From Oscillospiraceae bacterium (GTDB taxonomy: Bacteria > Bacillota > Clostridia > Oscillospirales > SIG627): 64,000 bases of DNA. The stretch is from contig SVQW01000009.1 of NCBI GenBank assembly GCA_015065085.1, forward strand, positions 39,369 to 103,368. Reading direction: 5' to 3'. Shown in pieces: positions 9,277 through 19,856 of this stretch (position 1 is the stretch's first letter; each line of letters begins with the position of its first letter). Both the position numbers and the translations under genes were made by a program. The notes below the pieces were generated by a model. That model was not told the DNA's origin, did not search any database, and saw only the letters and a program-made list of their open reading frames with translations.

Positions 9277-9757
9277 CGGCACTGTCCTTGCTTTTTTTGC
9301 TTTTTTCTTGTGAAATAATATCGGTTATCAGCCAAAGTACCAGCAAAACGGCACCTACCGTCACGGCACAGTCGGCAACATTGAATACCGGAAAATCGAT
9401 GAGCTTGAAATATATAAAATCCACCACTGCACCGTCAGTGTAAAACAATCTGTCTATCATATTCCCGATGCCGCCACCGATAATCATGGCAAGCGAGATT
9501 CTGAAAAGCCTACCGCTTTCTTTGGAACAGAAAAGACAAACCAGCATGAGAATAATGGCGACTGCGGATACTGTCATAAATATCCATCGGCTGTCAGCCA
9601 GCATTCCCCATGCCGCACCGCGGTTTCGTACAAAGTGGAATTCCAGTATACCGTCTATAATGGGATAACTGCGAATAGGGGCGAGCAGAGTCAACGCCCA
9701 ATATTTGGTTATCTGATCGGCTGCTACCACCAAAATTATAATAAATAACGCTAACAT
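9251..9757 (-). CDS. lspA: Lipoprotein signal peptidase (signal peptidase II)
   Basis: 168 residues with four membrane spans (~2-19, 57-77, 86-104, 132-148). The two catalytic aspartates lie in GNMIDRLF (D102) and FNVADCAV (D129). It cleaves prolipoproteins before the lipidated Cys and so would process the lipoproteins encoded at 2654, 39591 and perhaps 63108. It has the usual position between ileS and rluD. The Lys/Asp-rich tail after ~150 is slightly longer than typical. Confidence 0.96.
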   Translation of the reverse strand: MLALFIIILVVAADQITKYWALTLLAPIRSYPIIDGILEFHFVRNRGAAWGMLADSRWIFMTVSAVAIILMLVCLFCSKESGRLFRISLAMIIGGGIGNMIDRLFYTDGAVVDFIYFKLIDFPVFNVADCAVTVGAVLLVLWLITDIISQEKSKKSKDSADGKTDNMQ

Positions 9758-9782
9758 CTGCTCTCCCTGAAATTCAAATTAA

Positions 9783-12599
9783 TTAACCGTTTATGATATC
9801 ACGGCAACGGTGGCAAATAGCCTGACCTGCCTCGTCGGTGTCATACTCGGTGACGTACATCCAGCAACGTGCGCACTTCTCGCCGTCTGCGGGAGCGACC
9901 TTTACGGCTATACCGCTGTCGGTTTCGTTGAATGCATCTGCAGGCGCCGCATCGTATGAAAGCTCAACCTGAGAAACAATAAATACAGTGGCAAGCATAT
10001 CCTTGAAGCTTTCAAACTGCGCCATAACATCGCTGCCCTTTTCACCGTAAACGGTGATTTTCGCCTCAAGAGATTTACCGATAACCTTTTCGGCACGCGC
10101 TTTTTCAAGTGCTTTCATAACATCGTCGCGGAAATCAAAGAGGTGATTGTATTTTTCCTCAACAGCCGCGTTTACATACAAGGGGTTTACGCACGGCATA
10201 TCGTTGAAGAATACACTTGCGGTATCTTCATCGGCGGTATGAGCCATGTGTGTCCAGGTTTCCTCGGCGGTGAAGGAAAGGATAGGAGCGATAAGGCGGG
10301 TAAGAGAGTTTGCAATAATATACATTGCGGTCTGCGCCGAACGGCGTGCGAGAGATTTTGCATTTTCGACATAAACTCTGTCTTTTGTAATGTCAATATA
10401 AAGCTTTGACATGTCGATTGTACAGAAATTATGAATGTCGTGATAGATATAATGGAAAGTATAGCTGTCATATGCAGCACGTACACGTTCAACGAGACCA
10501 TTGAGACGGGAAAGAGCCCACTTATCTATTTCCACCATATCTTCGTACTTAACTGCATCAACGTTGGGGTCAAAAGCATTTTCGCCTTCACCTACGTTGG
10601 CAAGGAGTATTCTGATGGTATTTCTTATCTTTCTGTATATTTCGGAAAGCTGTTTGAGAATATCCTTGGAAATTCGCTGGTCGCCTGTTATATCAACGCT
10701 GGAAACCCACAGACGCAGAACATCCGCACCGTATTCTTTGGTAACCTGCAGAGGGTCAATACCGTTGCCCAGTGACTTGGACATCTTTTTACCTTCGCCG
10801 TCCACTGTCATACCGTGGGTTATAACACCCTTGTAAGGAGCCACACCGCGTGTAGCAACGGAGGTGAGAAGGGAGGACTGGAACCATCCGCGGTACTGGT
10901 CGTTTCCTTCAATATATAAGTCCGCAGGGAATGCATGATTTTCTCTTTCCAGAACAGAAGCATAGGAAGAACCGGAGTCGAACCATACGTCCATTATATC
11001 GGTTTCCTTTTCAAGCTCGTGGCATCCGCATTCGCACGCGCAAAGCTCACCCAGGATTTCTTTTGCACTGTACTTGTACCATGCGTCCGAGCCTTCTTTT
11101 CTGAACAGGTCTGCAACGGCTTTTATGGTTGCCTTGGAAATTATGGGCTTGTGGCAGTCCGCACAGTAGAATATCGGAATCGGCACACCCCAGATACGCT
11201 GACGCGAGATACACCAGTCCGCACGGTCGCGAACCATGTTTTCAATTCTCTGTTCGCCCCAGTCGGGAATCCATTTGACAGATTTGATTGCCGCGAGAGC
11301 TTCATCCTTAAAGCCGTCAACAGAACAGAACCACTGCTCGGTAGCACGGTAAATAATAGGACTCTTGCAACGCCAGCAGTGAGGATACTGATGGACGATT
11401 TTTTCAACAGCAAGAAGTGCTCCGCTTTCGCGTATATCGTTGAGAATAGCAACATTTGCTTCTGCAACGGGCAAGCCGTTATACTTGCCTGCAAGCTCGT
11501 TGAGACGTCCCTTGGAGTCAACGGGAACGATAATATTTTCCTTCAGATTTTTGTATTTGAGGCATACCTGATAGTCCTCAAGACCATGACCGGGCGCAGT
11601 ATGGACAGAACCCGTACCGCTGTCAAGACTTACGTGGTCGCCTACAATGATGGGGGATACACGGTCAATGAAAGGATGTGCACATTCGATGAACTCGAGG
11701 TCGCTTCCCTTAAACTTGGCAAGACACTCACCGTTTTCAAGACCTGCCGCTTTTTCGGTGGAAGCGATAAGCTCGGTTGCGAGTACATAGCACTCGTCGC
11801 CGTATTTCATTACGGAATATTCAAAATCGGGTCCTACGCAAATTGCCATATTACCCGGAAGAGTCCAGGTTGTGGTGGTCCAGATTACAAAGTATATCTT
11901 TTCACCTTTAAGCTGAGAGAAAACTCCCTTATCATCTGTTACGAGGAATTTTACGTAGATGGAATCGCAGGGGTCATCGCTGTATTCGATTTCAGCTTCC
12001 GCCAGAGCGGTTTCGTCATGAGCACACCAGTAAACAGGCTTCATACCCTTGTAGATGTACTTCTTTTCAGCCATTTCACCGAATATTTCTATCTGCTTTG
12101 CTTCAAACTCGTTCTGCAGTGTGAGGTAAGGATGATCATAGTCGCCAAGTGAACCAAGACGCAAAAACTGTGTTTTTTGATTATTGACACAGTTTTTTGC
12201 AAATTCGGTGCAAAGAGCACGGAATTTGACGGGGTCGGTGGCATTGCGGTTAATGTTGTGCTTCTTTATCATCTGAAGCTCAATAGGCAGACCGTGAGTG
12301 TCCCAACCGGGAACATATGGCGCCTTAAAGCCACTCATGTTTTTGTTTTTGATGACAAAGTCTTTTATGATTTTGTTGAGGGCATGACCGATGTGAATAT
12401 CACCGTTTGCGTAAGGGGGACCGTCATGCAGAACAAACAACGGCTTACCGTCATTTTTCTCCATCAATTTGTCATAAAGCTTTTCTTCTTCCCATTTTTT
12501 CTGTATCTCCGGCTCTTTTTGAGGGAGATTGGCACGCATGGGGAAAGAAGTAATCGGTAAATTAAGCGTGCCGGCGTAATCTTTTTTCTCAGATGCCAT
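9783..12599 (-). CDS. ileS: Isoleucine--tRNA ligase
   Basis: 938 residues, the usual length for bacterial IleRS. It has the class I HIGH-type motif DIHIGHALN (~70), the CP1 editing domain ([10 protein letters not shown]), [18 protein letters not shown], and the anticodon-binding domain. At the C-terminus a zinc-binding element shows CARCWMY and CHRCRD. It charges tRNA-Ile. No T-box leader is seen: only 31 bases separate it from divIVA, so expression follows the operon or an internal promoter. Confidence 0.97.
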   Translation of the reverse strand: MASEKKDYAGTLNLPITSFPMRANLPQKEPEIQKKWEEEKLYDKLMEKNDGKPLFVLHDGPPYANGDIHIGHALNKIIKDFVIKNKNMSGFKAPYVPGWDTHGLPIELQMIKKHNINRNATDPVKFRALCTEFAKNCVNNQKTQFLRLGSLGDYDHPYLTLQNEFEAKQIEIFGEMAEKKYIYKGMKPVYWCAHDETALAEAEIEYSDDPCDSIYVKFLVTDDKGVFSQLKGEKIYFVIWTTTTWTLPGNMAICVGPDFEYSVMKYGDECYVLATELIASTEKAAGLENGECLAKFKGSDLEFIECAHPFIDRVSPIIVGDHVSLDSGTGSVHTAPGHGLEDYQVCLKYKNLKENIIVPVDSKGRLNELAGKYNGLPVAEANVAILNDIRESGALLAVEKIVHQYPHCWRCKSPIIYRATEQWFCSVDGFKDEALAAIKSVKWIPDWGEQRIENMVRDRADWCISRQRIWGVPIPIFYCADCHKPIISKATIKAVADLFRKEGSDAWYKYSAKEILGELCACECGCHELEKETDIMDVWFDSGSSYASVLERENHAFPADLYIEGNDQYRGWFQSSLLTSVATRGVAPYKGVITHGMTVDGEGKKMSKSLGNGIDPLQVTKEYGADVLRLWVSSVDITGDQRISKDILKQLSEIYRKIRNTIRILLANVGEGENAFDPNVDAVKYEDMVEIDKWALSRLNGLVERVRAAYDSYTFHYIYHDIHNFCTIDMSKLYIDITKDRVYVENAKSLARRSAQTAMYIIANSLTRLIAPILSFTAEETWTHMAHTADEDTASVFFNDMPCVNPLYVNAAVEEKYNHLFDFRDDVMKALEKARAEKVIGKSLEAKITVYGEKGSDVMAQFESFKDMLATVFIVSQVELSYDAAPADAFNETDSGIAVKVAPADGEKCARCWMYVTEYDTDEAGQAICHRCRDIING

Positions 12600-12630
12600 G
12601 TCTATTTGCTCCTATTCGTTGTGAATTATA

Positions 12631-13218
12631 TTATTCCTGGTCATTACTGCCCTTTGAGGCATTGTCGGAAGATTTTGCTTCCGTAAGATCGTAAGAGGAT
12701 TCGGTATCTATGGAGAGAAGCTGTTTTTTAAGCTCTCCGCCTTCGGGAATGCTGTTTTTTATGGTTTCTATATCAGCGCCTGCGGATTCCTTGAGAAATT
12801 TCAACTGCTCTACATACAGATTGAGAACATTTTCACGGAATTCGTCTGCTGAAGCGCGGAGCTTTTCAAGAGCTTCTTTTTCGGCGGCAAGCTTTTTCTC
12901 GGTTTCTGAAATTATTTCCTCGCTGCGCTCGCGTATTTTAAGTATAACACCGTCGGCTTTTTCCTGTGACTGTTTGATAATTGTTTCGCCCATCTTCTGA
13001 GCCTTGACAAGAGTTTTGCGGATTGCCTCTTCTTCGTCGCTGAGCTGTTCGAGACGCTCGTTTGCCGCAGAAAGCTGTTTGTCAAGCTCCAGATTGGACC
13101 TGTAAAGCTCGGTGTACTTTTCGATAATAAAATCAATGTGACTGTCAACTTCTGCGGGATTGTATCCGCGGAAGGACTGAGTGAACTGCTTATTCTTTAA
13201 TTCATGCGGAGGTATCAT
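12631..13218 (-). CDS. divIVA: DivIVA-domain cell division/polarity protein
   Basis: 195 residues. The N-terminal membrane-binding DivIVA motif is clear (LKNKQFTQSFRGYNPAEVD), followed by coiled coil to ~165 and a polar, Ser/Asp-rich tail. DivIVA proteins bind negatively curved membrane at septa and poles and recruit division or sporulation partners. It lies between ylmH and ileS as in many Firmicutes. Confidence 0.92.
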   Translation of the reverse strand: MIPPHELKNKQFTQSFRGYNPAEVDSHIDFIIEKYTELYRSNLELDKQLSAANERLEQLSDEEEAIRKTLVKAQKMGETIIKQSQEKADGVILKIRERSEEIISETEKKLAAEKEALEKLRASADEFRENVLNLYVEQLKFLKESAGADIETIKNSIPEGGELKKQLLSIDTESSYDLTEAKSSDNASKGSNDQE

Positions 13219-13239
13219 AGCATGTTCCTTTCATGTGGA

Positions 13240-13995
13240 TCAAAGATATTTTTTTAGGTTTATGCGTATTTTGTCTTTTTTTGTGAGTCCGCCGTTCTGC
13301 TCAAAAATAAACTTTCCCTTTTTGTGCACCGAAAACACATCTCCCGGCTTGAGCGATATATCCGGACGAGTTGCGGTGTTGTGGTTCAAAGTGACCTTAC
13401 CTTCGGAAATAAGGGAAACCGCACCGCTTCGCGAAGCATGCACGGCTCCTGCCACAACGCTGTCAAGACGTATCGAGGAAACGGTGAATGATATGTTTTC
13501 AAACTTTCGCTGTATGTCGGGAACAAAGCCCTCCGGCATCAACGTGCATTTGACGGTAGCACGACCTATTTTAGAAACGGCACCGCACAGATATTGTGCC
13601 ATATTATCTTCATCGTATATGGCGGCAAAAGCGGTTTTATCATCAGTGAGAACTATATCCCCCAATATTTCACGCTTGACACCGCACCCCAGAATAGCTC
13701 CCATGCAATCACGATGCGAGAGGGAAGAAAACTTGTCGGCAGTAAACTTTAAAAAGGATATAGGGAAATTTTCCCGGTTTGGAGTGTCGGGAAAAATGCC
13801 GAGGCATTTGCGCTCGGCATCATTGTATCCGCCCCAAAACATATAATCATGAAATGCAAGTGATTTCAAAACTTCGGTAATTTCACACTGCTCTTTTTCA
13901 TCGCAAAAACCCAGCGTGAAACTCATATACCGCTCGCGTGCGTTGTAGACGGCATCAGATATTCTGTTGGCAAGTAAACTGTTTTCCATATGCAA
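13240..13995 (-). CDS. ylmH: S4-domain RNA-binding protein YlmH
   Basis: 251 residues. A YlmH-type N-terminal region (FWGGYNDAERKCLGIFPD, MGAILGCGVKREILGDI) precedes a C-terminal S4 domain (~170-235, RLDSVVAGAVHASRSGA, EGKVTLNHN). YlmH proteins bind RNA/ribosomes and have been linked to stalled-ribosome rescue and to division-site function. The start codon abuts the yggT stop, consistent with translational coupling. Confidence 0.93.
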   Translation of the reverse strand: MHMENSLLANRISDAVYNARERYMSFTLGFCDEKEQCEITEVLKSLAFHDYMFWGGYNDAERKCLGIFPDTPNRENFPISFLKFTADKFSSLSHRDCMGAILGCGVKREILGDIVLTDDKTAFAAIYDEDNMAQYLCGAVSKIGRATVKCTLMPEGFVPDIQRKFENISFTVSSIRLDSVVAGAVHASRSGAVSLISEGKVTLNHNTATRPDISLKPGDVFSVHKKGKFIFEQNGGLTKKDKIRINLKKYL

Positions 13996-14271
13996 TCAGA
14001 TGACAGGCAACAAAGAACGTATGATAATGATTATAAAGAATGTTACCATGAATGAGGTGTCAATTGGCAGTCCCTGCATGATATTGAAGCGCTCCATAAA
14101 TGATCTTACGGGTGTAATAATGGGCTCCGTGACAGAATATATGAAATTGACAACGGCATTATCACCCATAGTGGGGATCCAGGAAAGAACTGCGCGTAAC
14201 ATCATCAGAAATTGAACCGCATCCAGTAAAAGCCGCAGGGTTCTGACAAGTGTGGCAATGATATCGTACAT
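13996..14271 (-). CDS. YggT/YlmG family membrane protein
   Basis: 91 residues with two hydrophobic segments (~8-32 and 68-88) flanking SWIPTMGDNAVVNFIYSVTEPI, the characteristic YggT repeat with its PI-x-P follow-on. It is an integral membrane protein of unclear function conserved between sepF and ylmH. It ends directly at the ylmH start. Confidence 0.9.
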   Translation of the reverse strand: MYDIIATLVRTLRLLLDAVQFLMMLRAVLSWIPTMGDNAVVNFIYSVTEPIITPVRSFMERFNIMQGLPIDTSFMVTFFIIIIIRSLLPVI

Positions 14272-14296
14272 AGTGCGGTATTACTCTGCTATGTAC

Positions 14297-14770
14297 TTAT
14301 ATAGCCTCGTGGTCAGAGGTTTCCGCAATGTTTTCTCCGGAAATTGAAACATTGGATGGTGTGATAACAAAGGTGCTGTTGGCAACCTTTTTAAGCTTGC
14401 CGTTTACGGCATAAGCAACACCGTTCAAAAAGTCCAGAAGACGTCTTGCAGTCTCCTTGTTGGTTGCTTCAAGATTGAGAAGCACGGTGTTCTTGTTGAT
14501 AAGATAATCAGCAATCTGAGTGACGCTGTTGTCCAGCTTTTCGGGACGGATAACCTTCATTTCGATGGAAGTTCCGCTGGTCATGTTAACCTTAGAGGTC
14601 TCGATTTCTTCGGCACCGCCTACCTGAGTGCGCTCGAATGCGTGGTTTGCGGCAGGAGGGGTGAATTCGTCTGTATCGTAGGGGTTTCTCTCGTCGATTA
14701 TTTCGTCATCTACATCGCTGTCATCATTGTCGGTGAATAAAAGATTTTTGATTTTGTCGAATGCGCTCAT
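14297..14770 (-). CDS. sepF: Cell division protein SepF
   Basis: About 157 residues. Start at ATG 14770, with GGAGG 9 bases upstream, giving MSAFDKIKNLLF, the membrane-binding amphipathic helix of SepF. An acidic linker (~15-65) leads to the SepF/DUF552 domain: EMKVIRPEKLDNSVTQIADY, then NLEATNKETARRLLDFLNG. SepF tethers FtsZ filaments to the membrane and shapes the septum. An ATG 48 bases upstream lacks a ribosome binding site and would hide the helix. Confidence 0.94.
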   Translation of the reverse strand: MSAFDKIKNLLFTDNDDSDVDDEIIDERNPYDTDEFTPPAANHAFERTQVGGAEEIETSKVNMTSGTSIEMKVIRPEKLDNSVTQIADYLINKNTVLLNLEATNKETARRLLDFLNGVAYAVNGKLKKVANSTFVITPSNVSISGENIAETSDHEAI

Positions 14771-14792
14771 GGTAATATACCTCCGAGTTTTA

Positions 14793-15488
14793 TTAATTTT
14801 CAGCATAATTGCGGGCACCGAAAATGCCCGAACCTATTCGAATCATGTTGGAGCCGTAATCCATTGCGGCAATATAATCGTTGGACATTCCGAACGAAAG
14901 TACATGAATATATATATTATCTAATTTTTTGCGCGAAATGTCAATATATAAATCCCTAATTTTCTTCAAATAATAAGACTGTTCATCAAAATTTTTAAAA
15001 ATTGGCGGTACGAACATCAAACCTTTTACCGATATGTTTTCAAACTGTGAAAAAACTTTTAACGTGGCTTCCAGATTTTCGGGACTGACCCCCGACTTTG
15101 CTTCTTCGTTTCCGATGTTGACCTCCACCAGAATATCCATTACCTTGCCGATGGCCTTGCAGCGTTTGTCTATTTCCTGTGCCAGCGAAAGCCTGTCGAC
15201 CGACTGTATCATGGATACCTTGTCGACAATGTACTTTACCTTGTTGGTCTGAAGAGCACCGATGAAATGTATTTTCACGTTGTCCTTGTTGATGTCATCG
15301 TACTTGTCAAGCAGCTCCTGGACCTTGTTTTCACCTATATGAGTTATACCACATTCAATAGCGTAATTGATAAGTTCCGGTGAATTCATTTTGGTGGCTG
15401 CAAGTAATACTACGTCACGGTCTCCGATTTCATTTTTTATTCTGTCGATGTTTTCTTTTATCTGCTTTTTCTTTTCTTCAATGTTCAT
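14793..15488 (-). CDS. YggS/PLPBP family pyridoxal-phosphate homeostasis protein
   Basis: 231 residues of the YggS (YlmE) fold, an alanine-racemase-like N-terminal barrel. The PLP-binding Lys is in VLLAATKMNSPE, followed by GITHIGENKVQELLDKY, HFIGALQTNKVKYI and the phosphate-binding end IRIGSGIFGARNY. It controls free PLP without a known catalytic activity. Its ATG overlaps the end of the upstream gene by one base. Confidence 0.95.
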   Translation of the reverse strand: MNIEEKKKQIKENIDRIKNEIGDRDVVLLAATKMNSPELINYAIECGITHIGENKVQELLDKYDDINKDNVKIHFIGALQTNKVKYIVDKVSMIQSVDRLSLAQEIDKRCKAIGKVMDILVEVNIGNEEAKSGVSPENLEATLKVFSQFENISVKGLMFVPPIFKNFDEQSYYLKKIRDLYIDISRKKLDNIYIHVLSFGMSNDYIAAMDYGSNMIRIGSGIFGARNYAEN

Positions 15489-16768
15489 CAGTTGACCACC
15501 TTTCCGTCGTAAAGCTCTTTTCCTTTTGTGATGACGGCGTCATACAACGCCAGATAATCATATGTTGTGTCAATAAGTCCTTGTGCAACCTTCTCTTTGT
15601 TTTCGTCTCTGTTTTCGGGTGCCACGGGATTCACAAGATAAAACGTATCACTTTCAAAAATCCGCTCTATACGCTTGAAAACCACTTCACTGCCCTTGAG
15701 CGCATAAACGCCCTCTTCTTCACCCAGAATGCGTAGTGCAGACTTGGGAATCTTTAAACCCGTGTAACTTTTTTTAACTATCTGCGCTTCCTGTTGCCTT
15801 GTATAATCAAATCCGTCCGGCTCGGAAAGTGTCTTGAAAACCAATACGGCAGTAGCGCGATCGGTTTGCGTCAGCTTTGCATCAAGACGGAATTCTATGC
15901 GTTTGCCGGAGGAGTACGGAAAGATGAGTTCATAAGTTTCTCCTTCGTGAAGCTCCATGCAGGAGTTTTTATCCACCTGACATAAAATATACCACCAGAA
16001 GTCCGTGATTATCTTTCCTGCGTTATTATTTTTCAGCGTCTCGTCCGCTTGTGCGGAACGCATTTCTTCAAATGAGTCTACCGACATTTCTTTCAGCTTT
16101 TCAGGGGAGAATATATTCTCGTATCCGTCCACTGCGGTGGAAAAATACCCACCTTCGGTGGTTACAACAGCACTTTTAAGTCCCGTGAGTGAGTGGGAAA
16201 GATTGGTCTTTTCATTTTCAAGCTGCTCGATTTTCTCCTCGAAACCTTCGGTCTTTTTGGAAAGAATCTGACGTTTGTTCAGTATGGTGAGAAGCTCGTC
16301 ACCTTTCTGGGCGGATAATCTGAAATCTCTGTTAAGAGCATTGGCTTTTATGGCTATCAGATTTTCGGTTATCTGCTGATCGATTTTTGAAATGTCCAAT
16401 ATGATGTTGTTTTTGTCTATGGCACTGTCCTCGAGCACCTTTATTTTCCGCTCTGTTTCAAGTATCTGAGATTGAGTGTCGGCGAGCAGCTCGCTTTCGT
16501 AGATATTGGCTACAATCGAATTTTTGGAAACCTTTTCACCCTCGTCGGCAATGTAGTATGCCACGCCGTCGGTGGGGCGGGGAAGCACTGTTTCGGAGCG
16601 AAGTATATAGCCTGTTATGTCAAGCTTCTGCTCGACGGTAGCCATGCCTATATGCTCTGTACCCACATCGGTGGAAAAAGTGCGCATAAACCATATCCCC
16701 ACATACAACAGTGCGGCGGCACAGGCTCCGATTGCTAAAAGACTTTTTAATGATTTTGAAAATTTCAC
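15488..16768 (-). CDS. HlyD-like membrane adaptor protein
   Basis: 426 residues. A short cytoplasmic start and one membrane span (~10-28) are followed by a biotinyl-lipoyl-like segment (ITGYILRSETVLPRPTDGVA), an ~100-residue coiled coil (~105-200) and beta-rich C-terminal domains. This is the layout of HlyD/membrane-fusion adaptors of exporters, but no transporter gene is adjacent. In Clostridia such a gene is often found beside yggS-sepF, which suggests an envelope or division link rather than drug export; this is inference. It overlaps the miaA end by 4 bases (ATGA). Confidence 0.75.
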   Translation of the reverse strand: MKFSKSLKSLLAIGACAAALLYVGIWFMRTFSTDVGTEHIGMATVEQKLDITGYILRSETVLPRPTDGVAYYIADEGEKVSKNSIVANIYESELLADTQSQILETERKIKVLEDSAIDKNNIILDISKIDQQITENLIAIKANALNRDFRLSAQKGDELLTILNKRQILSKKTEGFEEKIEQLENEKTNLSHSLTGLKSAVVTTEGGYFSTAVDGYENIFSPEKLKEMSVDSFEEMRSAQADETLKNNNAGKIITDFWWYILCQVDKNSCMELHEGETYELIFPYSSGKRIEFRLDAKLTQTDRATAVLVFKTLSEPDGFDYTRQQEAQIVKKSYTGLKIPKSALRILGEEEGVYALKGSEVVFKRIERIFESDTFYLVNPVAPENRDENKEKVAQGLIDTTYDYLALYDAVITKGKELYDGKVVN

Positions 16769-17682
16769 TTGAGAAAACTCCTTACGATTTGCTCTGCGTC
16801 TTGTAAATCGCCCTTGTCAACATAAAGTCTTACCATGTTTTCGTAACGTCTGAACCAGGTCAGTTGACGCTTGGCGTAATTACGTGTGGATTTCTTGAGA
16901 GATTCAACAGCTTGCTCTAATGTTATAACACCGTCAAAATACGGCTTTAGCTCTTTGTATCCGATAGCCTGATATGCCGTAGGTGAATCTGCAACCTTGA
17001 GCGCGTTACGTGCTTCTTGCTCAAGTCCTGCCTCCAGCATTTTATCCACACGCAGATTTATGCGTTGGTACAGCTTCTCGCGATCCTCGAAAAACAGCCC
17101 CAGAATAAGATACTCGTACTCGCTCTTTTTTACACGGGACTCTTTTTCATTCTGAGTAAGTGTCTTTCCTGTACAATGATAAAACTCCAGACCGCGTATT
17201 ATCCGCTTTATGTCATTTGCGTGGAGTCTGGCAGCACATTCGGGGTCAACGCCGGCAAGCTCATCCAAAAGGACCTGACCGCCGGATAATTCCGCACGTC
17301 GGTTTAGCTCGGCACGGTAGTTTTCATCTTCCGAAAACTCTCCGAATTCCGTGTTGTTTATAAGGCTGTCGATGTAAAGCCCTGTTCCTCCTGCAATAAC
17401 CGGAATTTTTCCGCGGGAAACTATATCCTTTATAGCCGTATCTGCCATGCTTTTGAACTGCGATACGCTGAACGGTTCGCTGGGGTCCACAATGTCAATC
17501 AGATGGTGCACAATGCCGTCCATTTCCTGTGCGGTGGGTTTTGCGGTTGCAATGTCCATGCCTTTGTATATCTGCATAGAGTCGGCTGAGACCACTTCTC
17601 CGCCGAACTTTTTGCATATGTCTATGGCAAGGGATGTTTTTCCGCTTGCAGTGGGTCCCGCAATGATTATTGCCTTATTCAT
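16765..17682 (-). CDS. miaA: tRNA dimethylallyltransferase
   Basis: 305 residues with the P-loop [14 protein letters not shown] near the N-terminus, the [18 protein letters not shown] substrate loop, [11 protein letters not shown] and the C-terminal [13 protein letters not shown] motif. MiaA puts a dimethylallyl group on A37 of tRNAs reading UNN codons, the substrate for MiaB, whose gene is at 46732-48165. It overlaps queA by 8 bases. Confidence 0.97.
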   Translation of the reverse strand: MNKAIIIAGPTASGKTSLAIDICKKFGGEVVSADSMQIYKGMDIATAKPTAQEMDGIVHHLIDIVDPSEPFSVSQFKSMADTAIKDIVSRGKIPVIAGGTGLYIDSLINNTEFGEFSEDENYRAELNRRAELSGGQVLLDELAGVDPECAARLHANDIKRIIRGLEFYHCTGKTLTQNEKESRVKKSEYEYLILGLFFEDREKLYQRINLRVDKMLEAGLEQEARNALKVADSPTAYQAIGYKELKPYFDGVITLEQAVESLKKSTRNYAKRQLTWFRRYENMVRLYVDKGDLQDAEQIVRSFLK

Positions 17683-18718
17683 GCTCCACCTGCTGTATCA
17701 GCATCGCATCGCCAAACGAAAAGAAACGGTATTTCTGCTCTACGGCTTCTTTGTACGCCGCCATGGTGTTATCGTAGCCGTACAGTGCGCATACCAGCAT
17801 TATCAGCGTGCTTTCGGGAAGATGGAAGTTGGTGATGAGACTGTCTATGACATTGAATTTGTAACCGGGATAGATGAAAATATCCGTGTAACCCGATGAT
17901 TGCTTTATGCAGCCCTCTTTTGCGAAAGCACCCTCCAGTGTACGGCAGGAGGTGGTTCCGACGGCGATTACTTTTTTGCCGTTTTTCTTTGTTTCCAGTA
18001 TCATTCCGGCGGTTTCTTCGGAAAGACTGTAAAACTCAGAGTGCATTTTGTGTCCTGAAAGATCCTCGGATTTTACGGGGCGGAAAGTCCCCAGGCCTAC
18101 GTGAAGCATGACGGTTGCGATATTTACACCCTTCGCACGTATTTTTTCAAGCAGCTCCGGGGTGAAATGAAGTCCTGCGGTAGGTGCTGCGGCAGAACCC
18201 TCGGTTTTTGCATAAACCGTCTGATAGCGACTTTTGTCCCTCAGCTTTTCATGTATGTACGGCGGAAGCGGCATGTTGCCGACCTCGTCCAGGATTTCAA
18301 AAAAGGTTTTGGAACGGTCGTAGTCGAATTTTAGTATTCTGTTTCCGCCTTCGACGGTGTCAAGCACTTCGGCTTTGAGAGTATCTCCGAAATCAAGAAC
18401 AGTTCCGGGACGGGCTTTTTTGCCGGGACGTGTGAGCGCCTCCCAGACTCCGTCTGCTTTTTGCTCCAGCAGTACAACCTCGGTGAGCGCACCGCTTTCG
18501 CGTTTTGCCCACAGGCGCGCGGGAATAACCTTGGAATCGTTTATGACAAGCAGATCTCCCGGCTCGAGATATTCGGTTATGTCAAAAAAGTGACGGTGAG
18601 TTATTTTTCCGTCGTCACAAACAAGAAGCCTCGACGAGTCGCGTGGCTCCACCGGTACCTGTGCAATAAGTTCTTCCGGCAGGTAATAATTGTAAGTTGA
18701 GCGTTTGAGAAAGTCCAA
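17675..18718 (-). CDS. queA: S-adenosylmethionine:tRNA ribosyltransferase-isomerase
   Basis: 347 residues, the full QueA length. Motifs: [19 protein letters not shown] at the start, [20 protein letters not shown] in the middle, and [14 protein letters not shown] near the end. It makes epoxyqueuosine from preQ1-tRNA, after Tgt (40504-41634) has inserted preQ1. First gene of the long leftward cluster, with its own promoter at 18760-18788. Confidence 0.97.
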   Translation of the reverse strand: MDFLKRSTYNYYLPEELIAQVPVEPRDSSRLLVCDDGKITHRHFFDITEYLEPGDLLVINDSKVIPARLWAKRESGALTEVVLLEQKADGVWEALTRPGKKARPGTVLDFGDTLKAEVLDTVEGGNRILKFDYDRSKTFFEILDEVGNMPLPPYIHEKLRDKSRYQTVYAKTEGSAAAPTAGLHFTPELLEKIRAKGVNIATVMLHVGLGTFRPVKSEDLSGHKMHSEFYSLSEETAGMILETKKNGKKVIAVGTTSCRTLEGAFAKEGCIKQSSGYTDIFIYPGYKFNVIDSLITNFHLPESTLIMLVCALYGYDNTMAAYKEAVEQKYRFFSFGDAMLIQQVEHE

Positions 18719-18759
18719 AACAGTACCCTTTCCTATTAAAATAGAAAAAATATTCGATT

Positions 18760-18788
18760 ATTTTAAAAAATATGCGCAAAATTGACAA
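18760..18788 (-). promoter_or_regulatory. Promoter of the queA cluster
   Basis: On the minus strand a -35 TTGTCA (18783-18788) is followed by a 17-base spacer and -10 TAAAAT (18760-18765), about 45 bases from the queA start. Confidence 0.7.
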
Positions 18789-18795
18789 AAAACAT

Positions 18796-18824
18796 TTGAC
18801 AAAAATAAAAATTAGTGATAAAAT
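18796..18824 (+). promoter_or_regulatory. Promoter of the dapA operon
   Basis: TTGACA (18796-18801), a 17-base spacer and TAAAAT (18819-18824) with an extended -10 TG two bases upstream. It leaves an untranslated leader of ~113 bases before dapA. I see no lysine-riboswitch-sized structure in that leader. Confidence 0.8.
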
Positions 18825-18944
18825 ATAGTGTGATTATATTATACACCATAAAGTTTTAATTTTCAACTGTTTTTTTCGGATGATAGCAAAATTTTTTATT
18901 AACCGCATATAATGTTATCATTCGGACGGAAAGGACCATGATTT

Positions 18945-19832
18945 ATGAAGAAAACTGTTTTTCGCGGAGCAGCTACCGCACTTATCACACCCTTCAAGGA
19001 CGGAAAGATAGATTACGAATCTTTTGGACGCCTCATAGATTTTCAGATAGACGGCGGAATTGATGCACTTGTAGTTTGCGGAACTACCGGCGAACCATCC
19101 ACGCTGGATGATGCCGAACACATCAACGCAATGGAATACTGCATTCAGCGTACCGCAGGACGTGTTCCCGTGCTTTGCGGAACCGGAAGTAACGATACTG
19201 CATATGCGATATCTCTCTCTAAGAGAGCATGCGAAATGGGCGCAGATGCACTTCTTATGGTGACACCATACTACAATAAAACCAGTCAGCGCGGTCTTGT
19301 AAAGCATTTCAATGCGGTTGCTGACAGTGTTGATAAGCCCATTATCGTTTACAATGTTCCCGGCCGTACGGGTCTTTGCATAAAGCCTGAGACTTATGCC
19401 GAGCTTGCAAAGCACCCCAACATAGTTGCTTTTAAGGAAGCGGGCGGAGATATGTCGGCTATTGCCCACACCATGGCGCTGTGCGGTGACGAGCTTACGT
19501 TGTATTCGGGAAATGACGACCAGATCGTCCCCATAATGTCTTTGGGAGGAAGCGGCGTTATTTCCGTGCTGTCTAACCTTATTCCCCGCGAGGTACATAA
19601 TATCTGTGCACTCTTTGAACAGGGTAAAACCAAAGAAAGCCTTAAGCTTCAGCTTAAGTACCATGATCTTATTTCTGCACTGTTCTGCGAAGTAAATCCC
19701 ATTCCCGTAAAGGCGGCTATGGCACTCATGGGATATTGCAACGGTGAGCTTCGTCTGCCTTTGTGCGAAATGGAAGAAAAGAATGCGGCTAAGCTTGCAT
19801 CCATAATGAAAGAACTCGGAATTATAAAATAA
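18945..19832 (+). CDS. dapA: 4-hydroxy-tetrahydrodipicolinate synthase
   Basis: 295 residues of the DapA aldolase family. VCGTTGEPSTLDDAEH matches the GTTGE pyruvate/aspartate-semialdehyde site, IVYNVPGRTG contains the catalytic Tyr, and VAFKEAGGDMS holds the Schiff-base Lys. It condenses pyruvate with aspartate semialdehyde (made by Asd, 34257-35339) in the lysine/diaminopimelate pathway. GGAAAGGA precedes the ATG; dapB follows 24 bases later. Confidence 0.96.
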   Translation: MKKTVFRGAATALITPFKDGKIDYESFGRLIDFQIDGGIDALVVCGTTGEPSTLDDAEHINAMEYCIQRTAGRVPVLCGTGSNDTAYAISLSKRACEMGADALLMVTPYYNKTSQRGLVKHFNAVADSVDKPIIVYNVPGRTGLCIKPETYAELAKHPNIVAFKEAGGDMSAIAHTMALCGDELTLYSGNDDQIVPIMSLGGSGVISVLSNLIPREVHNICALFEQGKTKESLKLQLKYHDLISALFCEVNPIPVKAAMALMGYCNGELRLPLCEMEEKNAAKLASIMKELGIIK

Positions 19833-19856
19833 TATATTACCCCGAAAGGTATCGAA

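Noticed and set aside
10935..12152. A 405-residue open frame on the plus strand
   Set aside because: It is antisense to ileS, whose HIGH, KMSKS and zinc motifs leave no doubt, and shows no domain of its own or ribosome binding site.
12600..12630. T-box leader ahead of ileS, and likewise for leuS and glyQS
   Set aside because: The gaps (31, 15 and 28 bases) are far too short for a T-box.
18831..18944. Possible lysine riboswitch ahead of dapA
   Set aside because: The leader is only ~113 bases and AT-rich, with no sign of the five-helix lysine aptamer or a terminator.
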